This document shows, piece by piece, positions 22,013 to 33,559 of a stretch of 64,000 bases of DNA. Position 1 is the stretch's first letter; each line of letters begins with the position of its first letter. The translations under genes and the position numbers were made by a program. A model generated the notes under the pieces. It did not search any database. It worked only from the letters and a program-made list of their open reading frames with translations, and had not been told where the DNA came from. Source of the stretch: Gnetum montanum (Eukaryota > Streptophyta > Gnetopsida > Gnetales > Gnetaceae); assembly GCA_015680685.1 (NCBI GenBank), contig MNCI01000556.1, forward strand, positions 1,513,674 to 1,577,673, given 5' to 3'.

Positions 22013-22390
22013 GTGCTAGTTTTAGGCCATTTTGGGCCATAGTGTAGCATGCCAAAAGGATGGCATGCTAACAAAGTAAAAAGCAATGATGCTAGTTTTA
22101 GGCCATTTCAAGCCATAGCGTAGCATGCCAAAAGGATGGCATGCTAACAAAGTAAAAAGCAATGATGCTAGTTTTAGGCCATTTCAAGCCATAGCGTAGC
22201 ATGCCAAAAGGATGGCATGTTAACAAAGGAAAAAGTAGCAATTCTAGTTTTAGGCCATTTTGGAACATAGTGTAACATGCTAAAAGGATAGCACGTTAAC
22301 AACGCAAAAAGCAACAATGCTAGTTTTAGGTCATTTTGGGACATAGCGTAACATGCTAAAAGGATGGCATCAAAAAATGTATAAGGGATG
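22013..22390. repeat. Five tandem copies of a 76-77 bp unit with an internal hairpin (TE-B)
   Basis: Unit starts at 22013, 22090, 22166, about 22242 and 22318. Each unit contains AGCATGCC-aaaaggat-GGCATGCT, an inverted repeat with 8-bp arms. In the fourth copy both arms have changed together (GCC to GCT, GGC to AGC), keeping the pairing. The block lies between the stop of the antisense gene and the end of the protease. Confidence 0.9.
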
Positions 22391-22429
22391 GAAATTGGGT
22401 AGGAAGTAGTAGGGTTTCTATGCTATGTG

Positions 22430-23110
22430 TAGCTGCCTCTTGACCCATCATGGGTTGATCGGAACATAAGGCCGAGGTGTTTCACCAGGGCCCTCATTCA
22501 CATCATTTTCCCCTGCTTGGAAGAGTAACTCAACCCATAAGCTTTCATTTTAGAGGTCAGCATACTGAGCCGATTCATCCATTGGATGGCTAATGTGTGC
22601 ATGAACAGGCGCTTCTCTCTTAGAGGTTATGACCTCTGAGCCTTGCTCCATTTCTACATTATTAATTGCTTATGCTGCTACTTCATCACCACGGATCACC
22701 ACCTCCTTGCTTGCATATGGTAGATGGATTTATTGGTGTATAGATGAGGAGAAATCCCTAAGTTGTGCTAACCATGATCTTCCCAAGATCAGGTTAAACT
22801 TGGGCATTTCCTCAACGATGATGAACATTGCGTTCTTGGGGAACTGGTCCCCTGATATGAAGTCTATATGAACTGTGCCTTTCACCAGGATGTGTACCTC
22901 ATTGAACAACCTTAGACACAACATCATCGTGGGTTTGATCTAGTTGACCAAACCAAACTTGTTCACAATAGGGAAGGGGATGATGTTCATGGCAGCCCCA
23001 TCATCAATGTGTACCCTTCGAATTTGGTGTTGGATGACCAGAATTGTGATGAAGAGAGGCACCATAGTTACCTAACCCCTTTCAGGATCTTCTCTAATGG
23101 TGTCATCACT
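22430..23110 (-). pseudogene. Protease of TE-B
   Basis: In element sense: VPLFITILVIQHQIRRVHID then DDGAAMNIIPFPIVNKFGLV, GTVHIDFISGDQF, FIIVEEMPKFNLILGRSWLA and QIHLPYA-like sequence with one stop. The active site reads HIDDGAAMNIIP, again D-D-G as in TE-A. Frame changes and stops occur near 22930 and 22730. Downstream frame continues weakly (VHAHISHPMDESAQY) to about 22430 and then reaches the repeats. Confidence 0.85.
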
Positions 23111-23439
23111 GAGAGTCAATTAGGATGATGTAGGCTCCATTGGTATAGAGGGAAGCATGACCAAGTGGATCACTCCCTCTTCCACTAGCATGTCTTCATT
23201 GACCAGAATCGCTATCAACATGTGGATCAAAACCTCGCAGTGGGGTATAGATTTCATGATTAGGTCGTACAAGCTCAGTGTAGCATTTTTCTATTTTAGA
23301 GCTTGCTTTACTTGAGTGAGGACATCCGAGAGGTCTTGGCTACCCCTTGTCTAATGCTTTCCTCCTCTTTGATTCGTCCCAGAAGATGAATTTCCCGAGG
23401 GGAGGCAACTTTGGTCTAGGTTCAGACCCTTTTCGGTAG

Positions 23440-25538
23440 GGTCACATGGATTGTACGGTTGTGGCAACATTTTTCTGTGGTGACAAAGGTATAGATGCAA
23501 GGAATGGAGACACAAGCTTGGAAGTACAAGGGACAGTATCTCCTCTTAAAATCTTGAAGTACCAGGGACAAGAAGGTTGTTCAGCTATTTTATGCAAGGC
23601 GAGGGCTATCAAAGGAGTCATTCCCATAATGATTAAAGGAGATAACAGTGTTAGCAGTTGAAGTGGCATAGTTTCACTAACAAGTGGCACTAAAATGGAT
23701 GCCCATGGAGGGACTTTTAGAATGAATGACTATTGCAAGCTTTGATTAGTTGTTCATGGCACTGATGCACTCCACTAAGGCACACGGACAACAAATGGCT
23801 ACTGGGGTGGCCTAGGATCACTATCAATGCTGATGGTGTTGATGATGTAATCAGTGTTGTTGGGGTTGAGGGGGTTTGTGTAGACATGCATAGATTGGTT
23901 TTCGGGATGCACTGGGTTACTTTCATCCAACACCAATCTTCCCTTGTCAATCAATCTCTAGATGTCGTCCTGCAACACCAAATAGTAATCCATGTTGTGA
24001 CCACATTGTTGGTGGTACTCACAAAACATTTCTAGCCTAAAACCCTTAGGAACTGGGGGCTCATTAGGTGAGGCCAAAGAGGGGATCCTAAAGAGCTTGT
24101 AGTAGCATTGATGTTTGCTGATTGCTTCTTGCGACATTTGTTTGTATTGCATGTGCCCCACCACCAATAGTTGCTTTAGAACTTCTGAAGGCTTCAAAGG
24201 TAGTGGGGTGTACTTTGAACAATCTTTACACTCAAAGTTGGGTTTGATTTGTACAAATGTCTCAGGTGTAGGTATAGCAGGTTGCGGTACATGGCCCTGT
24301 TTGGGCGTGGGGTTAGCTACGGGTATGGCCAATTTCTTGATGTTATTTCTACCATTGTTACTAGGTTTGGGATTGGCCTTGGTCATCACAGAGGCCACTG
24401 TGGTTGTTGGGGCCTTACCCTTTTTCTTCTTTGTGAAGGTGTTTTTGTAAGCAATGTAATCTGGGTCTTTTCTTGCCTCAGCCACATCCTATATACTCTT
24501 AGTTTGAGTGAAGGCTTGACTGAGGGTGCGAGGTGCTAGGTAGTATAGTTTATACTTGATAAAGTTGTTCACTGCACCCTTAAAGATGGCTAGCAAGTGG
24601 GCCTCCATGATGGGCTCAAATATTTTGTTAAGGGTTGTGCTCCAATGCTGGATGAATTTCTGGACTGGTTCCAGAGGCTCTTGGTTCATGTTCATCAGCT
24701 CATCTACCGTGGTCTCTACCTTCAAGTTGTACTTGAAGTGTGTCACAAACTAGGTTAGAAGCTCTTCTATAGTTGAAATGGAAGAGCACAATAGTACACG
24801 ATATCAAGCTAAGGATTTCCTGGCTAGTGACATAGCAAAGACATGAATGATCATGTGTGGCCATTGCTACAATAGAAGAGATTTAGATATAAAGGTAACA
24901 AGATGCATGTTGGGGTCTCCCTCCCCATCATATTTCATGAAGTGTGGCAGAGACATCACTAGGGGTAACATCAAAGTAGGGATTGCAGGGCTGATGGGGT
25001 CTTCTTGGTAAAAGTCCATGACTTGTACCATGTCATACCCAATAGCTTTGAAGAATTTTATTTCCTTGGTGAGTGTTTGGAATACTTGATCTAGACCTTG
25101 CGATGTTGTTGGTAGTTGGGGAACTACCGAGGTAGCTCTCGCCTGCGGTGTGGTAGGGATAGCAATTTGACCCATAAACGGTACCACTGGGATAGCCCCC
25201 GCAAATGGTACTGCTTGCATTGTCCACCACCCGACACGTGGTGCCGTAAGAGAAGAAACCGTGCTTTGAGTCTTTAGATAGACCACTTGTGTTAGCGGTG
25301 GAATAGACCATAGTCTCGTGTTAGGTTGTACCATTTCTGGGGTTTGGTAGGTCTGAGGGCAAACATAGTGAGACATCTGCAATAGTTGCAAGATAGGCGA
25401 AGAAGTAAACGAGGTACACCATGTCGATGGACCTAGGCCTACCATAGTGGGTGGGATAGATGTTGACGTAGGAATTGACATGGAAGTTACATACAATTGC
25501 AAAGTAGGTACAGTGTGAACATGTGGTAGGGTAGTCAT
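23440..25538 (-). pseudogene. Gag of TE-B
   Basis: The structural protein that packs the RNA. Open frames 25538-24867, 24746-24489 and 24485-23958 are consecutive pieces of one protein broken by stops. N-terminal Pro/Thr-rich region; the Retrotrans_gag core follows with LPHFMKYDGEGDPNMHLVTF, the LARKSLAWY-like segment, then FVTHFKYNLKVETTVDELMN, LEPVQKFIQHW and LLAIFKGAVNN. After a basic linker (KKKKGKAP) comes a Tat-type Cys/His segment FCEYHQQCGHNMDYYLVLQD, in which the final Cys is now Tyr. A weaker open frame (23690-23442) leads on to the protease. Candidate start Met at 25538; the leader to the LTR is about 1 kb. Confidence 0.85.
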
Positions 25539-25539
25539 G

Positions 25540-26122
25540 ATTAGTGTGTTATGCGCTATAGGAATATGTTGATGAACAATTTACAGAGGTACTTACAGCA
25601 AATAAAATAGGGGAATAAGGCATTGATATGTCAGGAATGTAACATGACTACTTATTGCGATTGTAGTTGTAGGCTGTGGAAGTGTAGGCTTGATGTCAAA
25701 GGGAGAGGTGATAGACAATGGGTTTGCCCAGAAGGACTAGGTAGGAGGGACAGGAACGGGGTTGGCTTGGCCTCCCTCATCAAATTAGGAATTGAGTTCC
25801 TCCTATCCATCTTCAAAGGTTCCATCTTCGTTGAACTTTGTTTTCTTGAACCTTTGCATAGAGAAAGTTATAATGCTCGTATTGCTAGTTCAATCCCTCA
25901 GGTCCTCAATTTTGGATTCTTAGAGATTGACGTGCCTCCAATGTCTAGTTCAGTAGTTTTTCAACACCAGTAGTGCCTTGAACCATGATGGGAACTTCAA
26001 CATTGAAGGTGTTAGCAGCAGTGTTCGAAAAATCCATTGTTAGGCAAGTAGTTATGTAAAAAAGCACAAACAGTTATGCAAAAGAGCATGAAAGAATAAG
26101 GAAACTAGAAAACAGCAAAAAG
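25540..26122. other. 5' leader of TE-B, unique part
   Basis: No gag or other domain recognised. A 116-codon plus-strand open frame here has no recognisable feature and is probably chance. Confidence 0.5.
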
Positions 26123-26440
26123 AAGGCTTTACATCTTTCTAGATTCTTGAGGAACCATCGAAGTGACCAATCCATACCATGCGTGATGGGGTATAGAATG
26201 TATGCTAGACTACCGTAAGACCGGCAAGCTAACTAGCAATCAAGAAGGCTTTGCGTCTCATAGGGTTCCCGAGGTGCTATCAAAGCAACTGATCTATACC
26301 ACGCGAGATGGGGTATAGAAAGAATGCAAGACTATCATAAGATAGGCTAGTTAGCTTGTGATCGGAGGCCTTGTGTTCTATAGGACTCCCAAGGAACTGT
26401 CGAGGCGACCGATTTGCACCACACAAAGAGCAAACAACCA
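26123..26440. repeat. Tandem repeats of about 120 bp in the TE-B leader
   Basis: Units start at 26123, 26245 and 26365 (last one partial). Shared blocks include GATGGGGTATAGAA, AGACTA, and GGCAAGCTAACTAGCAAT. They lie between the 5' LTR and gag. Confidence 0.85.
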
Positions 26441-26550
26441 AAAAAGGGTGTTACGTTTATGCTTATGTGTATCAGGGTGTAGAAGGCACACAGAACTACT
26501 GTGACACATGGAAAAGGCACCAAAGCGCCCTCCTTCTAGCACTAGAAAAT

Positions 26551-28159
26551 TGTAGCAACCGAAAACGTCGATAGCTGAAAAACACCAAGGGATTGACGAG
26601 CACGACAGTTTTTACCCCATATCCGCAGGAGGGCCGTGCTGGGTGTGAGCGGATACAGGGTGCCCTGAATGGTCTATTTGATCAAACAAGGACTTTATCA
26701 GTGTCTATATAGCCTTTTGCAACATATAGTTTCGAAAATGGGAATGAAAATACGAAGTAATGCTTGAAAGTAAATAAAGTAGAAAATAGTGAAAATGCAA
26801 CAATAAGTAGAAACAAAGTAAAATGCAGTTAGAAAAATGCACTGCTCCGAAGCTACAAGTTTTCTCTATTAAGGTGGATACAGTCAATTTCATAGCATGG
26901 CAGAGGGCAGAGATCTCGAGAGTAACTAGGACATGTAGAGCAAAATAGGTTGTGTGCTTGGGCGTAGACTTGGGTGCTGATAATGCGGGGATTCTACCAA
27001 GGTGGTAGAAGGGGGATGGAACAAAATGCCAATTGCAAATGCTAATTGTATATAGTGTCAAATAGAAAGCTTACAATTCTTGATGTTACAATGAGTTGGG
27101 AAGAGAACTTGAGTTCCAAAGAGAGGAAAAATCAAAAAATTGGGAAAAATTTGAATCCTTTGAATGCTGCTCGTTAGGAGTATTTATAGGAACAAGGGCA
27201 CGCAAAAGGGATGGTTTAGAAACCACATGCCTTGGTCCCACATTGACTTGCTTATGCAGCACATGCCATGCATGACCATTGGACTTGCATGACTGTTATA
27301 ATGCGAGCCTGCCATGCCGTAACTGTGATCTTGCCATGCCGTAATTGCACCGTTAGTGTCTAGAGATGTGTTCCAATGGTCCAATTAGGTGAATTGCATT
27401 GATGTAAAACAACCACCCTCATGCCTTGTTGTGCTTTATAGCATAGCATGCTTGGTGTAGCATAGCACCTTGTCATGCATTCTGCTACATGTGTGTTGTA
27501 TGCTTGCTCCACTATGCTATGCTACATAGTGTAGCGACTCGCCTTAGTCGCAAAAAAATTTCCAATTTGCAAACTTTGCTTCCTATGTTGCGAGACTCGT
27601 AAACTTGTTTATTCTACCCTTTGAGCTACCTTCTATCTATTCTGCAAGATTGCTATGCCTCACTGTGCCATGTAGCTTAGCGTAGTGTAGCAGCAAACAT
27701 GGTCCATCACTTCTTGATGGAAAGGGACATTGTTAAAGGACATGAAGTTGAGTGAGGAACTAGATGTATGGTGGTTGCCATGCTACGCTATGCTACGTAA
27801 CATAGTGTAGCATGGCACTTCATTTTGCAATTGTTTTCTGAAGCTTGCTATGCTACATAGCGAGGTGTAGTGTAGCGTGGCAAACTTCGTTACTTAGAAA
27901 ACTTGTCGAACTATTTCATGCATCCTGAGCACTGCCATCAAATTTGCACATCATTTTTGAGCAGGTTGTTGGCTAGGGAAACTACTTAGGTGGATAGGTG
28001 GGATGATCCATAGAGCCTTTTTATACCTAAAGTAGAAAATTTTCTGAACTGGCCAGCCTGAACTTAGTGTGTTCTCCTCCCGAAGAATTATCATGGTGCT
28101 GCACGAATTGCAAGGCTTGGTGAAGCAAGAATGACTTCAAATTTTTTTGGGGTGTTTCA
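26551..28159 (-). repeat. 5' LTR of TE-B (1609 bp)
   Basis: Pairs with 12634-14254. Contains a 12-bp-arm inverted repeat at 27781-27812 and dense GTAGC words. No convincing primer-binding site: the minus strand next to the LTR reads ATTTTCTAGTGCTAGAAGGA, in which TAGTGCTAGAAGG might be a decayed tRNA match. Confidence 0.9.
27181..27188 (-). promoter_or_regulatory. TATA box in TE-B 5' LTR
   Basis: Minus-strand CCTATAAATACT, conserved with the other LTR. Confidence 0.65.
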
Positions 28160-28774
28160 ACTTTGGTAGGTGATTGGCAAGAAAAAGTTTGATGAGTAGA
28201 AAATCTTAGTATTAAGAGCATTCCTAATGTCTGCCTCACTTCTACATTTGAACGTGACACTAGTAGCTCGGTACCAGTCTAGCAAGCTTCAGCTCCTTTC
28301 TATCAACACCGCATCTACAATGACCTAGGAACTATGACCATGTTACCTTACTACCAAGTTGCACCTATCTAACACTACATAGTAGTTGTACACATCATTT
28401 GATCAAAATTTGTGTCCCCCAATCTTGGGGTGGTGCATTTTCCTCAATTACACTCTCATTTTATTTTTCTATAGCACATATTTCAAACTGTTAGTATACC
28501 TATTTATTTCTATTGTCATGTTGCACACACATTGATACTCTCTTGCTATTATTCATGTTGTGTTCTTGCTTATTCCAACTCCTATGCATGACACTCTAAA
28601 ATCATTATTCTCAGATGATCATTGGACACCACATAAATCCCTAACTAATAGACCAAACAATTTAGGGCACCCCACTTCTATTTTCTCTAGCATGGCCCTC
28701 CCATGGATTCAGGGTTAGACTATGCACCTATCAACCTCTAACTGTTCCAGCCATTAACATTTTTAGATGCAACA
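28160..28774 (+). repeat. 3' LTR of TE-A, right part
   Basis: Continuation of the LTR split by TE-B. Near its end it carries GCATGGCCCTCCCATGGATT and CCAGCCATTAACATTTTTAG, which align with the TE-B LTR read in element sense, and it ends GATGCAACA at 28774. Confidence 0.7.
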
Positions 28775-30195
28775 CTAGCAACTGCAATGGAAGCTGAACC
28801 TATTGGGTTGGTTGTTGCCATGTTCTATAGGTGCAATGGTGGACTTTCTAGGAACTGCCAAAGTGTGAAGCTTTGGTGCTCAGGTGCGAGTGTCAGGGAT
28901 GCTAAGACAACTAAAATAGCTAATTCTATTTTGATTTTCTAACCCCTAGAGTGCTAGATGTTGAGGTGTTTATAGGGCTAAGTTTAACATGAAACACAAA
29001 TTGGGCACCATTTTCCATGAGTGTAGATGAGGTTACACTGACATGTTATGCTCTCATGAGAGTAGCAAAGTATTATGCTCTAAAGGATAGCCACAAATAC
29101 CTAGAGACTTTTGAACTATGACTACACTACGTAGGTTGCATGTGCCAAAGTCTGAGATACCACAATGTACCCACAAATAATGCACAAAAAATGTAGCTTG
29201 AAGGCTACACTCCAAGACTATGTCTTCCCCTCCTTCAAGTAGGGTCAAGTGTAGGGAAAATTTTGGGGACCAATGGGCGTGCAAAAGAAATGCAAACTAC
29301 TAATCCTAGTTTTTAGAGGGACGTTGGAGCTAAAATAAAGGCCGATGCTAAGTTTTGGGGGCTTTTGAAGGCTATTAGAAGATTTTCTGTAGTGTTAAGC
29401 TACCTACACTCTAGAGCATAACACAACATTTAGTGAAAATTTGCAAAATTTTGATGTTTCACACTAGTTATGCTAGCTACACTAGGGAGCATAGTATGGA
29501 TACTTAGCTAAATTTTGATGAAATTTGCAATCTTCCTTCATGTTACACTAGCTACGCTCTAGGGTGTAGTAGATAAGACAACCTCAAAAGTTAGAAAATG
29601 TGCCAAATGTATCCTCCATGTTGAGCTAGCTTGATAGATCCTTGTGCAACACTTAGGTAAAATATGGCACTAGAACCTATATTAGGCTTGCTATGCTATG
29701 GAGTATAGCAAAGCATGATAGCTTGAAAGATAGAAAATTTCCTGATCTATTTTCCATCTTGAGCACTTTGGCAATGTCTAGTCTGGTACTTGGGCATGTT
29801 AGCTACTAGGATATGTGTCAAGTAGGGTATACTAGGGAGTGTAGCAAGCATGACAACCCAAGAGATAGAAAATTTTCCAAACTATTTCATCCATCTCAAG
29901 TAACCCTTAACCACTTCTTGCTTGACACTTGAGAAAATTGGCCATGGAACTATGTGCTATACTGGCTACATTGGGAAGTGTATCAAGTAAACTGAGAGTG
30001 TAGAAAGACACTTAGAAAATGTTTTCATGAGACTACTAATGATACTTTGAAAAATCATGCAAAATGGGGCTTAATGTGTGCTAGGTTGGCTACGTTAAAG
30101 AGTGTAACACTAGACTTAGAAAGAAATTGTTAATTTTTGACACTTAGACAAATTTTTTTTCAATGATGAAGAAGTTTGAAATTGGTGGTGTTTCA
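28775..30195 (-). repeat. 3' LTR of TE-C, truncated by TE-A
   Basis: Minus-strand TATA at 28968-28975. The block 29285-29150 matches TE-A LTR 12260-12420. Words such as CTACACTAGGGAGCATAG recur between 29400 and 30110. The missing end is presumably left of base 1, on the other side of TE-A. Confidence 0.65.
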
Positions 30196-31678
30196 AGGAC
30201 AAGCGCTTGGATACATTCATGCAAACATCCATCATGTAGGTTTGCTCAATTTATGTAGGACATAAATTCCTTCCATTACTGCTATGGAGATGTTGCATGT
30301 TATCAACTCCTTTGGTGAGGAGGTTAGTCACTTTAGCACTATCATTCAAGGTATTAAGGTGAACATTGATGTAGCTGCTAGCCTCTTTCATGACTTCTTT
30401 CGTATCCCTACTGATGGGACAATGGTTCCCATTGGGCAAGTGAGGGAATTAGCCCATTGTGAGGAAGTTCTAGAGTGGCTTGATGCTAGAATGGGCCACT
30501 CTAGAACTTTGATGGATAAATTCATGAACCCTTATGCAATGAAGTCATATCCTTTGTTTAGGTCTTGTGCATTTCCAAAACTACTATCACAAAAGAAGGT
30601 AATCAGCCTAGCATGGGAATGGACCTTTAAGAAGGTCTTGATGGAGGGCACCAAGTTTGATTATGCTACTACTTTGGCTACTAGGATTTGAGAGGAGATC
30701 CTTAGACTCCATGTTGACATCTCTATGATAATCCATATTTAATTTGAATTTTTCTTAGGTTATGTAAAGAGGTTTATGGAGTTTCAGGTGGTGTATAGGA
30801 ATGGATGATGGATTTCCCAAGACCCAAGCCAACTTTCTAGAACTTGAATAAGGCACATTTATTCAATAGTGTAGGCCTAGAACCCACTAGAGGGGATGGA
30901 TGAAACATTATTCCTCACCACTAAGAATCTTGATGTTAGGTAGTACAAGTCTCCTGAGAGTACTAATGATGATGAGCCTCTTTCATTTCCTACTAGTGTT
31001 TAGGATGTGAGATGATAATGCATGGACGTTGAAGGGGTAGCTAGAGAGAAACTGAAGAGGCCTATGGAGGAGGCATCCCTAGCATTAGAGTAGCTTTCCC
31101 CAAAGAAGCATAAGTCTAAGCTTCAGCCATAATAATAGGTAGTTGTAGGTATGCTTTAATTAATTTTTGCTATTTCATGTTATAAAGTTTATGGCTACTT
31201 TATGCTTTTATGTATTAACTAGTTTTCTATGTGCTATGCTTGTAAATAAGTATTAGGTTATAGCAGCCTAAGCTACGGTGGAGGCAAATCAAGGACATGT
31301 AGAAGATGCACTCCCAAAGCAACCTATGGTTGAAGGACTTGTCAATTCTAGTGTAGATGATCTAGATGCCTTGTTTGATGAGGTGGTACTAGGTACCTCT
31401 CCCATCATCATCCTAATTCAGGAAGAGGAGGAGGAGCCAAGTATGCCTATCCCTCACTATTTTCACAACAAGACATTGGTTATCTTTATCCATCATCCCA
31501 ACCTTTCAATGATTATTTTGCTTAGAGTAGGTCTTGAGCTACTAGTGTAAGCTCCTATCCTTGAGTTTCATGCAAAACCATGGGTAGAGACTCAAGAAAA
31601 AGTTGAGTTTCTATGTGAAATGGCTAAGGATATCATTGATTGATTGCATCAAGTCACACTTGAGATAGGTAAGGATTT

Positions 31679-31761
31679 TATTTATGTGCTTCATTCATAG
31701 GCTTTTCTTGTATTATGGATATTTAAGATCGTGTTTTATGCTTTTTCTTGCGCTTTTGGAG
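31679..31761 (+). other. Intron in antisense gene of TE-C (matches TE-B intron 4)
   Basis: 83 bp, donor ATAG|GTAAGGATT, acceptor CTTTTGGAG preceded by a T-rich tract. Confidence 0.65.
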
Positions 31762-32585
31762 TACCATTTATGGAGTGGAATCCCAACAAAGACATGGAGG
31801 TAGACTCCTTGCCTATACTTCCCTCTTATGTTTCTATTGTACCTAAGAAGCTATACAACACTACCACTAATTTAGCAATGTCATGTACAAAATATTCATG
31901 AGAGCTAGAGAGGTTCAATGAATCCCTATGGGAAGAATTTTTGGGGTTGCTGGAAAAGATTCAAAGGTAGGAGCATATGATTTGGAATCTCTGAGACTGT
32001 AAAGCCTTTGTCGAGGTCTAAGTGGCTAATTTAGGGGAGTTACAGACTAAGGAGATCACATGGGCCCACTACTAGCATGTTGTTCAAAACAAAGGTGTGA
32101 TTCTATAGGAGATGGCAAAATAATGTATGCATATGGATCTCATCTCCCAAAAGGTTGAGGACTACAACGATTACTATGCTTGGGTCTTGGAGTGGAGAAA
32201 GACACAAAAGGCCCACTAAGCATCAATATAAGGTTGATCATGGGGCATACCTAAAGTGGCTTAAGGAAGAGTTGATTGAATGACACACAATAAAGTAGTT
32301 CATTTAGGGAATCTAGTAGAGAGTGCTTATTGAATTTTTGAAAGTACTTTCAAGGTGGAGCAATTCCCTACTCTTCAGATTACCATGATTGTAGGTGAGA
32401 CCTCTATAGCTACTACTACTCATGAGCCTCCTATTTGGAATCCTATAGATAGATTCAACATTCTTTTTGGCATTGATCTTGGGGATCTTGATTAGTTCAA
32501 AATGAGAAAGAACCACATCCTCCATCATTTGGAGTAAGGCCTTTCCCATCTTCCCCTAGAGGTAATGGAACTAGAGTCTTCATAG

Positions 32586-32679
32586 GTTTGATATATTTTA
32601 TGCTTTAGTCTTTGTTTTAAGTCATGATTTTGGCTATGAATTACTAACTAGATATATGTTGTTGCACCTCAAGCCTTAG
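32586..32679 (+). other. Last intron in antisense gene of TE-C
   Basis: 94 bp, donor ATAG|GTTTGATAT, acceptor AAGCCTTAG. Same place as the last introns of TE-A and TE-B; the terminal exon after it is open to the stop. Confidence 0.65.
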
Positions 32680-33044
32680 GAGACATTGGAAGACCCAATA
32701 GTGAGAGTGGAAATGATCCACCACTTCCTTCTTCAAATTCCACTCAGAAACCTCCTTAAGTTTAGCTTATTGGCTTTTTGTTCTTGTTTTTATGTTAATG
32801 GATATGATTAGCCGAGACTATGTTATGGATGGTTGTTATTATTTAACATCATTGCTACAAATTGTGGTTATGGCTATATGTTATGAACATTTTAATTTTA
32901 AATTTAAATATTCGGCTTTATTTTTGGCTATATGCATTTGTAGTAGTAATTGTTGTAAACATGGCTATATTTTTGTTTTGGTTGCAACATTAAATTGAGG
33001 TGATAATAGGCTAAAAAAAAGAAAATATAATAATAAAAGGAATT

Positions 33045-33195
33045 TTTTCTAGTTTTAGGCCATCGTGGGCATAAGTTATATTGTGCAATTATGGCTACAT
33101 TGCTAATTTAAGGCCATGGTAGGCTCTAATGCTAGATTAAGGTCATAGCAGACCATAACGCTAGTTTTAGGCCTTAGCAGGCCATGTTTCAAAGA
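33045..33195. repeat. Degenerate tandem repeats of TE-C
   Basis: Three to four units with CTAGTTTTAGGCCAT and AGCAGGCCATAA, the same core as in TE-A and TE-B, in the same place between the antisense gene and the protease. Confidence 0.75.
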
Positions 33196-33559
33196 GACAC
33201 TTTTTTAATGCTTAAAAAATAAGTGAAAATAAATAAATGTTATAGCAAATAAGTAATAATGCAAATAAATTTAGGCTACATGCATAAAATAACAACTGTA
33301 TAATAAATTACAAAAGAAAAAATGAGGCTATCTGGCTATCATTGCATCTAGTCATAAAGACATGGGAAGGTTAAGGCAAACTTTACTTGTGCAGATTCTT
33401 TCTAATATTTGCAAGATTAGGGAGTGAGTAAGGCCTACTCTACACAAGCTTGTACTTGCCATACCCTTCACTTATGATGCTAAAACAAAGTTCATTACAT
33501 AATGAATCCTAGTGCCTATCATTATCATCATTGGTTATCTTGGATTCTTACTCTTCATG

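Larger units (their letters stand above)
12634..28159 (-). mobile_element. TE-B: complete-length Tat-like Ty3/gypsy retrotransposon, minus strand
   Basis: 15.5 kb from LTR to LTR. The left LTR (12634-14254) and right LTR (26551-28159) both run TGTAGC...GTTTCA on the plus strand. Flanking bases are GCTTT (12629-12633) and ACTTT (28160-28164), a 5-bp target duplication with one transition. Order in element sense: 5' LTR, leader with 120-bp repeats, gag (25538-23960), protease (about 23110-22500), tandem repeats, antisense gene (18254-21869 on the plus strand), RT (17405-17018), second RNase H (16985-16404), integrase (16400-15395), repeats, purine tract, 3' LTR. Two internal deletions remove the first RNase H and the centre of the integrase core. 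LTRs differ at many sites, so insertion is old. Confidence 0.9.
1..28774 (+). mobile_element. TE-A: Tat-like Ty3/gypsy retrotransposon, plus strand, left end outside window, interrupted by TE-B
   Basis: Order seen on the plus strand: end of gag-protease (44-653), tandem repeats (about 980-1175), an antisense spliced gene (4740 down to 1357), reverse transcriptase (5849-6930), RNase H, a second RNase H, integrase (to 9239), more repeats (9240-9720), a purine tract and a 3' LTR from 10816. The LTR is cut at 12633 by TE-B and resumes at 28160-28774. The end ...TTTAGATGCAACA aligns base for base with the corresponding LTR end of TE-B. TE-A itself sits in the LTR of TE-C, because minus-strand LTR sequence with a TATA box starts again right after 28774. 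The 5' LTR and most of gag lie left of base 1. All reading frames carry stops, so it is a dead copy. Confidence 0.8.
30196..32759 (+). pseudogene. Antisense, intron-containing gene inside TE-C (cargo gene copy 3, 5' exons missing)
   Basis: Begins within the exon homologous to exon 3 of the TE-B copy: VGLLNL, MEMLHVINSFGEEVSHFSTI, IQGIKVNIDVAASLFHDFFR, IPTDGTMV and EVLEWLD, aligning with RGVRVVIEINDQLFTDLFGV and PADGIRI. The open frame 30284-30691 (135 codons) is the longest uninterrupted piece of this gene in the window. A Glu-rich part (31278-31550, LIQEEEEEPSMP) and KPWVETQEKVEFLCEMAKDI follow. Introns: one ending 31266, 31679-31761, 32586-32679. The next exon reads WNPNKDMEVDSLPILPSYVS. 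The last exon encodes a Ser/Pro/Asn-rich tail ending STQKPP and a stop at 32757. The 5' exons were lost where the LTR adjoins (30195). Function unknown. Confidence 0.7.

Noticed and set aside
24115-24539. Plus-strand open frames of 96-111 codons
   Set aside because: They lie opposite the TE-B gag, and are explained by its composition.
26535-26550. Primer-binding site of TE-B
   Set aside because: TAGTGCTAGAAGG next to the LTR does not clearly match a tRNA end that I can recall; left unassigned.
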